Origin: CAYFQB01 sp964345225
Lineage (GTDB): Bacteria > Nitrospirota > Thermodesulfovibrionia > Thermodesulfovibrionales > UBA6898
Assembly: GCA_964345225.1 (NCBI GenBank)
Contig: CAYFQB010000017.1
Coordinates: 31,516 to 95,515 of the forward strand
Length of the DNA stretch: 64,000 nucleotides
Reading direction: 5' to 3'
Positions 51,447 through 58,676 of the stretch are shown here, piece after piece. Under the pieces are notes generated by a model that ran no database searches, was not told where the DNA came from, and was given only the letters and a program-made list of their open reading frames with translations. The position numbers and the translations under genes were made by a program. Within the stretch, counting starts at the first letter, position 1. Each line of letters starts with the position of its first letter.

Positions 51447-53685
51447 ATCACCTGCCAAGGCCAAGACAATCAGCAAAATCTTGGACAATAATTTTGCAGT
51501 TGCTGCATCAGTCGGCCATATTAAGGATCTGCCTAAAAATGAGATGGGGATTGATATCGAGAATAACTTCAAACCCAATTTTAAGGTTATCCCCGGCAAG
51601 GAGAAGATAATAAAAGAACTTAAAAAGGCATCAAAAGATGCTGAAGTAATTTATATTGCACCTGACCCGGATAGGGAAGGAGAGGCTATAGCCTGGCATA
51701 TTGCTGAAGAGATTAACGGCAAATCAAAGTACATCTACAGGATAAAATTCAATGAAATTACGAAGACAGCAGTGCTTGACTCCATTAAGAATCCCGGCAA
51801 GATCGATATGAAAAAGGTCGATGCACAATTTGCCCGCAGGGTGCTGGACAGACTTGCAGGATACGGGTTGAGCCCTCTTCTCTGGAGAAAAGTAAAAAGG
51901 GGTTTGAGCGCTGGAAGGGTGCAGTCAGTTGCCGTAAGGCTGATAGTAGACAGAGAACGCGAGATAGATGCATTTAAACAGAAAGAGTATTGGTCTATAA
52001 ATGCCGAATTTGAAGGATCCAGCAAACCTTCTTTCTGGGCAAAATTAATCAAGTACAAAGGTCAGAAAGTAGATATAAAAGACTCTGAATCTGCTGATGC
52101 TGTTGTGGAGAGTATAAAAGCCGGCAACTTCATCCTTTCAAAAATTGAACGCAAGAAAAGAAAGAGGATGCCCTCTCCTGCATTCACCACGAGCACATTA
52201 CAACAGGAGGCCTCGAGAAAACTGCTCTTTACTGCCAAAAAAACAATGTCCGTTGCCCAGCAGCTTTATGAAGGCATAGAACTGGGAGATGAAGGCTCAG
52301 TCGGTCTCATCACTTATATGAGAACTGATTCAGTAAGGATATCAACCGAAGCACAGAATGCTGCCAGGGATTTTATTGAAAAAACATTTGGCAGGCAGTA
52401 TTTGCCAGATAAACCCCCAGTATATAAAAGCAAGTCAACTGCTCAGGAAGCTCATGAGGCAATAAGACCCACATATCTAAACAACAGTCCCGAGGATATA
52501 AAGCAATATCTGACAAAAGATCAATACTCTCTATATAAACTAATTTGGAACCGTTTCATATCCAGCCAGATGGCCCCTGCCCAGCTTGAGCAGACTGCAT
52601 TCGAGATATCATGTAATTCAGATAAATTCATGGAAGGTGAAACGGTGTTAAAAGCTTCAGGCAGTGTTGTCAAGTTTCAAGGCTTTATGACCCTGTACAC
52701 AGAAAGCGCAGATGATGTCCTGGATGAAAATGGGTCACTACTGCCTGTTTTGAAAGAGGGTGAAATGCTTAAACTACTGAATCTACTGCCCAAACAGCAC
52801 TTCACTCAACCCCCACTCCGTTATACTGAAGCCTCACTTGTAAAGACGCTTGAGGAAAAAGGCATTGGGAGGCCCAGTACCTATGCCACCATTCTTTCAA
52901 CAATTCAGGATAGAAAATATGTCAGCAAACTGAATGGCAAATTCATTCCGACCGAACTCGGGTCCGTGGTTAATGACCTTCTTGTCGAGAGATTCACCGA
53001 CCTAATGAATGTCGGCTTTACAGCCACTATGGAAAAGAAGCTCGATAATATAGAGGAAGGCAAAATAAAATGGGTAAAGGTTGTGAAAGACTTCTATAAT
53101 CCTTTTCATAAAAAACTGAAAGATGCCTTGGCATTGCCTGGCAAGGTAAAGCCACAGGATATCCCCACAGATAAAACTTGTGAGAAATGCGGTCTGCCTA
53201 TGGTAATCAGATGGGGAAGACATGGCAGATTCATGGCATGTTCCGGGTTCCCGGAATGCAAAAATTCAAAACCGCTAACAGATGAAAACCAGTCTTCTGA
53301 AAGTATAGAAACAGATGAAAAATGCCTGAAATGTGGTTCTGCAATGATACTTAAAACCAGCAAGTTCGGGAAGTTCCTTGCATGTTCAAAATACCCTGAA
53401 TGCAAAACAACTAAGCCCATATCTACAGGAGTTAAATGCCCCAAAGATGGCGGTGACATTGTTGAAAGGCGTTCCAGAAAAGGAAAACTTTTCTGGAGCT
53501 GCAGCAATTATCCAGAATGCAAGTTTGCCACATGGTATAAAGTAATCCCACAGCAATGCCCTAAATGCACAGCAACATTTCTTGCAGAAAAAAGAGATAA
53601 GAAAGGTGATGTTTTCCTTTTCTGCCTGAAAAAAGAATGCGACTATAAGATCGAAGTTAAACCCATAGAAAAAACAGGGATGTGA
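51424..53685 (+). CDS. topA: DNA topoisomerase I
   Basis: TopA relaxes negative supercoils. The product has 753 residues. A Toprim domain (VESPAKAKTI; APDPDREGEAIAWHI) and the cleavage domain with the active tyrosine in LITYMRTDSVRIS (near residue 300) are complete. The C-terminus has four zinc ribbons (CEKCGLPM...CSGFPEC; CLKCGSAM...CSKYPEC; CPKDGGDI...CSNYPEC; CPKCTATF...CLKKEC), the second pair of the third using only one N-terminal Cys. The ATG at 51424 follows AGAGG. dprA-topA is a common gene order. Confidence 0.97.
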   Translation: MKSLVIVESPAKAKTISKILDNNFAVAASVGHIKDLPKNEMGIDIENNFKPNFKVIPGKEKIIKELKKASKDAEVIYIAPDPDREGEAIAWHIAEEINGKSKYIYRIKFNEITKTAVLDSIKNPGKIDMKKVDAQFARRVLDRLAGYGLSPLLWRKVKRGLSAGRVQSVAVRLIVDREREIDAFKQKEYWSINAEFEGSSKPSFWAKLIKYKGQKVDIKDSESADAVVESIKAGNFILSKIERKKRKRMPSPAFTTSTLQQEASRKLLFTAKKTMSVAQQLYEGIELGDEGSVGLITYMRTDSVRISTEAQNAARDFIEKTFGRQYLPDKPPVYKSKSTAQEAHEAIRPTYLNNSPEDIKQYLTKDQYSLYKLIWNRFISSQMAPAQLEQTAFEISCNSDKFMEGETVLKASGSVVKFQGFMTLYTESADDVLDENGSLLPVLKEGEMLKLLNLLPKQHFTQPPLRYTEASLVKTLEEKGIGRPSTYATILSTIQDRKYVSKLNGKFIPTELGSVVNDLLVERFTDLMNVGFTATMEKKLDNIEEGKIKWVKVVKDFYNPFHKKLKDALALPGKVKPQDIPTDKTCEKCGLPMVIRWGRHGRFMACSGFPECKNSKPLTDENQSSESIETDEKCLKCGSAMILKTSKFGKFLACSKYPECKTTKPISTGVKCPKDGGDIVERRSRKGKLFWSCSNYPECKFATWYKVIPQQCPKCTATFLAEKRDKKGDVFLFCLKKECDYKIEVKPIEKTGM

Positions 53686-53691
53686 CCTACA

Positions 53692-53900
53692 ACCCTAGTA
53701 AGGAGTAAAAAGTAGGCAGTAGGCACAAATAAAGACAGGTAAAGGAATAACATCGCAGGGTGCAAGGAGCAGGGAGCAGGGCGAACCAGAGAAACCAGAT
53801 AAACTAGAGAAACCAAACAAACTAAGTAAACACATAACCGAAAGACGACTGACGAAACGGGCGTCGTTACCGTAACCGTTAGACGTAACCTTTTAGTTCT
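53692..53900. repeat. Heptanucleotide repeat array, reverse orientation
   Basis: AGGAGTA/AAAAGTA/GGCAGTA units lead into AGGGAGC units, then ACCAGAG/AAACCAG units and finally AACGGGCGTCGTTACCGTAA. The last block is shared almost unchanged with the arrays near 31590 and, inverted, near 17590. The remainder of 53686-54053 shows no gene. Confidence 0.85.
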
Positions 53901-54053
53901 CAAGCAGTAAGTCGAACTATTTTGCATTATTGCAAAAGGATTTGCGAAAATGCAGGGTTTGATATCAGAGAAATCATTTAATATCAGATAGTTAAGCCTG
54001 GCACGATTAATGCTCTATAATTGGCAGTAATACTCAAGGAGGACAGTGATAAG

Positions 54054-54374
54054 ATGAAAGACACAAAATATGCCAAAAAATTATTATACATGGGAGCAGG
54101 ATGCGGGGTTGTCCTTTTTGCAATATTCGGTTTGCTTCCTGGCTCATTCCTTGGTGGAGTAATGGGACTTAATATAGCAGGTATCCTTCTCGGGACTCCT
54201 GTTACATCAGGTGTACTTTCAAGGCTTATCGTTGCAGCCTCAATGGTTATTGGAGTAATGGTAGCAGGCATTATGTTCATAGTGGCATCTTCTACAGCAG
54301 GCTGGTTAATCGGAAATGTGATTGATGCATTAAGAACCGAAAAGAAAGACTTGGAAGTCAAAGAGAAAGTATAG
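54054..54374 (+). CDS. Small glycine-rich membrane protein, first of a pair
   Basis: The 106-residue product has two long hydrophobic blocks (about residues 11-50 and 58-90), each rich in Gly, and charged ends. AAGGAGG lies 12 bases before the ATG at 54054, which is a long spacing. It is a paralogue of the next gene: both share a KxxxxxGAxxGV start, an F(L)IFG-PG turn, a LLGxPV hinge and a VIDAL/VVDVV end. The function is unknown. Confidence 0.7.
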   Translation: MKDTKYAKKLLYMGAGCGVVLFAIFGLLPGSFLGGVMGLNIAGILLGTPVTSGVLSRLIVAASMVIGVMVAGIMFIVASSTAGWLIGNVIDALRTEKKDLEVKEKV

Positions 54375-54385
54375 GAATAAATGAA

Positions 54386-54460
54386 AAGAAAAAAAGTAGG
54401 AAGTAAGCAGTAGGCACTAAAAAACGCTATGCGCCATGCGCTATGCGCTATGCAATAAAA
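54386..54460. repeat. Heptanucleotide repeat between the paralogues
   Basis: TAGGAAG/TAAGCAG units are followed by CGCTATG/CGCCATG units, then the ribosome-binding site of the next gene. The array occupies most of the 100-base gap. Confidence 0.85.
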
Positions 54461-54474
54461 AGGGAGGAGGAACC

Positions 54475-54813
54475 ATGAAAGAAGAAAGGAAAAAAGTGAT
54501 AAAGATAGGGACGAAGATCGGAGCAGCACTTGGCGTTATTGTATTTCTGATCTTTGGTATAGTTCCAGGGTTCTACTTTGGAAGCTATGGCACTCTTGTA
54601 CTTCTAAGCAGCCTTTTAGGCGGGCCTGTAGAGCCTACGACCATTGTCAGGATGCTTACAGTAGTTGGCATACTGCTCGGAATATTCTGCATTGGAGCGG
54701 TCTGTGTTGTGCTTGGATCAATACTTGGGACAGTCCTTGGATATGTGGTTGATGTTGTTGGTAGTTTCAGCAAGGCAAAACCTGAGACTGCTGAAGTAGA
54801 AGCCCGCGAATAA
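54475..54813 (+). CDS. Small glycine-rich membrane protein, second of a pair
   Basis: The 112-residue paralogue of the preceding protein has a basic start (MKEERKKVIKIG), hydrophobic blocks at about 12-50 and 57-95, and an acidic tail (KPETAEVEARE). The hinge LLGGPVEPTT corresponds to LLGTPVTSGV in its neighbour. GGGAGGAGG lies five bases before the ATG at 54475. The pair probably arose by tandem duplication. The role is unknown. Confidence 0.72.
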   Translation: MKEERKKVIKIGTKIGAALGVIVFLIFGIVPGFYFGSYGTLVLLSSLLGGPVEPTTIVRMLTVVGILLGIFCIGAVCVVLGSILGTVLGYVVDVVGSFSKAKPETAEVEARE

Positions 54814-54877
54814 AATAAAAACTTACTTAAAGGCCTCTTTAAGACAAATCTGGAGGGGTCTTTATGTACGGCGAATT

Positions 54878-55888
54878 TTACCATATATTATTATCAATCG
54901 CTTTGCTCACTATTCTTCTTACACTCTTGTCAAACAATACTGCAGCATGATTTAATGGGAAATTGTAATGATTGTCACACCATTGAATCCTTGAGCTTTC
55001 AGCGGTTACGAGGCCGTCTCCCATTCCCTTTTTTAGTTCTGCAAAATATAACTTCTTAGGGATTACCTTTTCAAAAATATCAGGGATTGAAAGAATTCTT
55101 TCAGGACTCAGTATCCATCTCTTATCGAGACCTTCCTTTATACCTTGCCACTTCCATCTGTACATAGTTAAAAGTAAAGGACTTGTTCCACCTATAGTCA
55201 TATAATATACGCCTTCAACCTTCTTATCATTCAGAGACTTAAAAAAATCAGAATCAGGGAGAAGCTCTCTTATGGCCTCGCTTTCAAGGAAATCAATAAT
55301 ACGTTTTATAAATTTCCTGAACACCCCCCTGTTATTGCTATAAGGGAACAGTGGGGATATTATTGAGGTGAGAGGTGATATATAGACGGCAAGTTTTGTT
55401 ATCGCACTTCCCCTGTGCGGGGTACATATTGTAATAAGTCCCTTTACCCGCTTATCCTTGCTCCTCAGATACTTTCTTGCGATCAGACCCCCCCTGCTGT
55501 GACCGACTAAAATTATTCCTTTTTTGCTGTATTTATCTGCAAAATCAATTATTTCTTTTAATTCAGACACAGCTAAAGCTACTGGACCAATAGGCCTTTT
55601 CTGGGTCCAGGTTATAACCGTGTATCCCTTTAATCTCATGTCATCGAATAATGTCTTCAGTCTACGAGGCCGGATACCTGTAGTAATTCCAGGAAAGGGA
55701 ATAAAATGTTTTTTCCTGCTATATCCAAAATCCTTTTTCATTGGCCTTTTGGATAACAATATATTGATTGGCAAACTTCCTCCGAGTACGCGTGATTCAG
55801 ATGGGTTTTCCCATATCTTCTCATCCATCCCCAGTCCATGAATAAATACTATAGCCGGCTTTCCACTGTCACCTTTTTGAAATACCAT
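54878..55888 (-). CDS. Alpha/beta-hydrolase, lipase/esterase-like
   Basis: The 336-residue protein has the alpha/beta-hydrolase oxyanion strand IVFIHGLGMDEKIW near the N-terminus and the nucleophile elbow GHSRGG (VGHSRGGLIARKYL) near residue 128. The following TICTPHRGS resembles PGAP1-like and bacterial triacylglycerol lipase families. A later Asp (KGMGDGLV) and His (NFPLNHAAV) fit the triad. No signal peptide is seen. The substrate cannot be named. Copy 3 of the dispersed repeat lies just upstream. Confidence 0.82.
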   Translation of the reverse strand: MVFQKGDSGKPAIVFIHGLGMDEKIWENPSESRVLGGSLPINILLSKRPMKKDFGYSRKKHFIPFPGITTGIRPRRLKTLFDDMRLKGYTVITWTQKRPIGPVALAVSELKEIIDFADKYSKKGIILVGHSRGGLIARKYLRSKDKRVKGLITICTPHRGSAITKLAVYISPLTSIISPLFPYSNNRGVFRKFIKRIIDFLESEAIRELLPDSDFFKSLNDKKVEGVYYMTIGGTSPLLLTMYRWKWQGIKEGLDKRWILSPERILSIPDIFEKVIPKKLYFAELKKGMGDGLVTAESSRIQWCDNHYNFPLNHAAVLFDKSVRRIVSKAIDNNIW

Positions 55889-55938
55889 AAGTATATATTA
55901 ACCCAAAAAATGCGTTTGAAGCAGGTATACATGTTGTA

Positions 55939-56183
55939 TATTTGCGCATGTTTCTTGAGCGCACATAGGGAAATTTTTGGCACCCGTCATGGCGAAATAA
56001 GCGTTCCCGAGAAGTCGGGACGAATTTTTACTGTTTGACCCCGTAAAACGGGGTAACCCGTCTACGGGGGAGTTTTTACCCCGTTGAAAGGATGAGTTTC
56101 TTTTCGGGGTAAAAATTCGAGCGAATGAGTCATGTGACGGGTAAAAATTTCCCTCTAGGGAGCGAAAGGAATATGTCCAACTA
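55939..56183. repeat. Dispersed palindromic repeat, copy 3
   Basis: This copy is inverted relative to copies 1 and 2. Its 245-bp core has an inserted block of about 38 bp (near 56071-56108) and lacks about 26 bp that holds one hairpin arm. Outer modules extend to about 55900 (AACCCAAAAAATGCGTTTG) and 56213 (AAAAATGCATTTAAAC). It fills most of 55889-56427. Confidence 0.85.
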
Positions 56184-56348
56184 ATTAATCCACCAAAAAT
56201 GCATTTAAACAACATAAAAATACAATCATTAATTGCACTTTTTGTGTCTAAAAAACCTGCAAACTAACAATTGCATAAGTCATTGAAGATAAAGTTAAAT
56301 TCCAAAATATTATATATACTATAAACTCCTTATTTTATTTTTTTTTTA

Positions 56349-56378
56349 TTGACAAATTCAGTTCGAACTTGGTATAAA
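56349..56378 (+). promoter_or_regulatory. dsrHEF-tusA promoter with palindromic operator
   Basis: TTGACA (56349-56354), an 18-nt spacer and TATAAA (56373-56378) form a strong promoter. The perfect 10-bp palindrome AGTTCGAACT (56360-56369) sits in the spacer, where a bound repressor would block RNA polymerase. A GTTGT/ACAAC hairpin follows in the leader. Confidence 0.65.
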
Positions 56379-56427
56379 AGTTGTGCTTTACAACACTTTA
56401 AAATCCAAATATGATTGGGGGGATGGT

Positions 56428-56724
56428 ATGAAATTAGGTATATTTGTAAGCGATTATAAGCTAGCCTACGACACTCTGGACAGGTTAAAAGCTGAAAAAT
56501 TAGGTTTCATATTCGTGCAAAACGGCATTTACCATGCTGCATTAAAAGAAGACGGAAAGGCTTCCTCTCTGCTGGATAAAACACAAAATCTCTACGCCCT
56601 TTCTGAAGATATCCAGATAAGGGGGCTGAAAGAAGCTGATGTTGATAAACGGGTTAAGGTTGTCAATTACAGCGATGTTGTAGACCTTATCTTTAATGAA
56701 TATGAAAAATTAGCGTGGCTTTAG
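56428..56724 (+). CDS. DsrH/TusB-like sulfur relay protein
   Basis: The 98-residue protein fits DsrH/TusB (KAEKLGFIFVQNGIYHAAL, where family members have a conserved LxQDGVY-type strand). DsrEFH complexes pass persulfide sulfur between carriers. The ATG at 56428 follows a G-rich GGGGGGATGG stretch; an ATG 45 bases upstream would add unrelated residues. It is the first gene of four, tightly followed by DsrE-, DsrF- and TusA-like genes. Confidence 0.8.
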   Translation: MKLGIFVSDYKLAYDTLDRLKAEKLGFIFVQNGIYHAALKEDGKASSLLDKTQNLYALSEDIQIRGLKEADVDKRVKVVNYSDVVDLIFNEYEKLAWL

Positions 56725-56736
56725 GAGGTGACAATA

Positions 56737-57096
56737 ATGGCGTCATTATCGATAGGATGTTTCCCCGGACTCGTAGGAAATATGGCTTACGACTTTGCCT
56801 TAAAGATTGCAGATGCAGCCGTAAGTAAAGGCCATACGGTCAGCATCTGGCTTTCAGGAAATGCAACCGGTTCTGTTAAGGGTAATCAGAAACACCTTAA
56901 AGACTATTCAACAGGTGAGACACACTTGAAGGCCCTTCTTGAAAAAGGTGTTGAGATTTGTACATGTGAGGCATGTACAGTGGCCAGAGGTATTCATAAG
57001 CCAGATGGCATAGAGGGTATTCAGTGGAATGCAATGCACTGGTTTCTCGCAAAAATACACGGCGCAGACAGAGTTCTTCATATAGGAGGTGAATAA
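56737..57096 (+). CDS. DsrE/TusD-like sulfur relay protein
   Basis: The 119-residue DsrE-fold protein has C75, C77 and C80 in GVEICTCEACTVARGI, the region of the active cysteine in DsrE/TusD that accepts persulfide. The N-terminal SLSIGCFPGL strand and a central alpha/beta fold match the family. AGGAGGTG lies six bases before the ATG at 56737; the GTG within it is not the start. It lies 12 bases after dsrH. Confidence 0.88.
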   Translation: MASLSIGCFPGLVGNMAYDFALKIADAAVSKGHTVSIWLSGNATGSVKGNQKHLKDYSTGETHLKALLEKGVEICTCEACTVARGIHKPDGIEGIQWNAMHWFLAKIHGADRVLHIGGE

Positions 57097-57097
57097 T

Positions 57098-57508
57098 ATG
57101 GGTGATGTAACATGTGCATTTATCGTACATAGACCACAGTATAAAGGGGAGACCTCAAGGCTGGCAATTACCCATGCTATAGCCTGGCAGACAGTTGAGA
57201 TACTGCTTGATGACGGGGACACGGTGACCCCAACATTATGCTTTATAGGGGAAGGAGTACTCGGGTTGCAGAAAGGCCAGAATGCAATGGACTTATACGG
57301 CATAACAAGCACAGAGACCCATATGAAAAACACTCTGCTTGTTGACCTTGATGTGCTTGTATGCAAAGAGGATCTGGCCAAGTACGGAATACCTGAAGAT
57401 ACAATGCCTACTGCTGAGGATATGGGCGCTGATAAAACAATACAGGTTGTTCCCTTTTCTGAAATACAGAAGGTGATGGAAAATTCAAAGCATGTACTCT
57501 TCTTCTAA
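57098..57508 (+). CDS. DsrF/TusC-like sulfur relay protein
   Basis: The 136-residue protein belongs to the DsrE/F superfamily and pairs with the preceding DsrE-like subunit. It has cysteines in TCAFIVHRP, TLCFIGEGVL and LVCKEDLAKYG. The motif DVLVCKEDLAKYGI resembles the DsrE/F active-site turn. AGGAGGTG precedes the ATG at 57098 by seven bases. No dsrAB sulfite reductase is in this window, so the relay may serve tRNA thiolation, molybdenum cofactor or sulfur oxidation elsewhere. Confidence 0.85.
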   Translation: MGDVTCAFIVHRPQYKGETSRLAITHAIAWQTVEILLDDGDTVTPTLCFIGEGVLGLQKGQNAMDLYGITSTETHMKNTLLVDLDVLVCKEDLAKYGIPEDTMPTAEDMGADKTIQVVPFSEIQKVMENSKHVLFF

Positions 57509-57532
57509 AAATTAAAAAGGAGGTTTTAATTA

Positions 57533-57781
57533 ATGGGTGAGCTCAGCAGCAAAACTCCAGATCAGACACTCGATGTTTTAGGCAGAGTATGTCCCTATCC
57601 TCTTGTTCTGACCAAAAAAACTGTTGAAAAGATGTCATCAGGACAGTTGATCAAGGTTCTCTGTGATGCACCTGCATCAGCAGAGGACACCATTCCAAAA
57701 TGGGCTGAGAAAAATGGTTACAAGTTCGAGTCTGTCAAGATTGAAGGGAAACACTGGGAGCTTTTCATCGAAAAGTCATAG
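57533..57781 (+). CDS. tusA: TusA-family sulfur carrier
   Basis: TusA-like proteins carry sulfur as a persulfide on a CPxP cysteine. The 82-residue protein has this motif as CPYP with C20 (LDVLGRVCPYPLVLTKKTV), followed by the typical IKVLCDAPASAEDTIPKWAEKNG. AAGGAGG precedes the ATG. It ends the dsrH-dsrE-dsrF-tusA operon; a strong stem-loop follows. Confidence 0.95.
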   Translation: MGELSSKTPDQTLDVLGRVCPYPLVLTKKTVEKMSSGQLIKVLCDAPASAEDTIPKWAEKNGYKFESVKIEGKHWELFIEKS

Positions 57782-57784
57782 GTA

Positions 57785-57831
57785 TTTAAAGCAGGAGAGG
57801 CTTTGTAAGATAAGTCTTCTCCTGCTTTAAA
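57785..57831. terminator. 14-bp stem-loop between tusA and tonB
   Basis: TTTAAAGCAGGAGA (57785-57798) pairs perfectly with TCTCCTGCTTTAAA (57818-57831) around a 19-nt loop. The A/T-rich outer pairs give a short U- or A-tract in both directions, so it probably ends both converging transcripts. Confidence 0.7.
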
Positions 57832-57884
57832 CAGTCATTTCCAGCAGTATAGTTTTTACTTAATATAGAATCATTCTGCTGAAA

Positions 57885-58676
57885 TCAATTATCTTTCCTC
57901 AGTCTGAATGTAATAGGTACTTCTATATCTCCTTTAACAACAGGAAATGGCGCTGCTTTGACTATTGTATTTTTTGCTGCTGAATCCAAGATGTTAAATC
58001 CAGAGCTGTAAACAATCTTTATATTTTCAGGATATCCTTTATTATTGATAGTAAATTCTGCTGTAACAGTCCCTTCGATTCCCCTTTTCCTTGCAATAGG
58101 TGGATAGATTATCGCCTTTTCGATAGCATCTCTGATAGTTTTCATTATAATAGTATTACTATTGCCGTGAGAATGTGTATCAACATTAATAAATCCCGTT
58201 CCTTTATACGCAGGAATTCCTTTTGATGTGACCAATGATGTACTGATTGATAGGGATCCGTTTTCCTTGCTACTGTCTAAAGTTGTAATTGCAACCATGA
58301 CTTGAGATTGTTCGGAAACATCGGTTTCCAGGTCCCCACCTTCTTCATCACCGGTTTCAACTCCGGAGAGATTATCGGTGGTAACATTCTCGGGCAGATG
58401 GGCAATCTCGCCATCTGTTTTTTTTCTCGAAGGATTTCTCGGAATTTCTTTCATTAAAACTTTTGCATGTGAAACTTTACGCGTGATCTTATTATTACCC
58501 ATTGTTTTGACGGCTGGAGATTCAGTATCAGTCAGCCCTGTAAGTAGAGAGACTTCCATATACTGATCAGGGACTCGAAATGCCGTGCCCCTGCTGTGTA
58601 CCAAAAATGCAAAGAGAATAAAAGTCGTATGTAGAATTAGAGAAAATAATATGTTATGTCTAAACTCCATTTTCAC
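57885..58676 (-). CDS. tonB: TonB-family energy transducer
   Basis: TonB couples the inner-membrane proton gradient to outer-membrane receptors. The 263-residue protein has one N-terminal membrane helix (NILFSLILHTTFILFAFLV, about 8-26), an acidic, poorly ordered periplasmic linker with few prolines, and a C-terminal TonB domain (IIYPPIARKRGIEGTVTAEFTI ... SSGFNILDSAA). It begins one base after the btuB stop. ExbB and ExbD are not nearby. It is probably dedicated to the adjacent BtuB-like receptor. Confidence 0.88.
   Translation of the reverse strand: MKMEFRHNILFSLILHTTFILFAFLVHSRGTAFRVPDQYMEVSLLTGLTDTESPAVKTMGNNKITRKVSHAKVLMKEIPRNPSRKKTDGEIAHLPENVTTDNLSGVETGDEEGGDLETDVSEQSQVMVAITTLDSSKENGSLSISTSLVTSKGIPAYKGTGFINVDTHSHGNSNTIIMKTIRDAIEKAIIYPPIARKRGIEGTVTAEFTINNKGYPENIKIVYSSGFNILDSAAKNTIVKAAPFPVVKGDIEVPITFRLRKDN

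Noticed and set aside
56349..57781. Complete dissimilatory sulfite reductase locus
   Set aside because: Only the DsrEFH/TusA relay is present; no dsrAB, dsrC or dsrMK genes are in the window.
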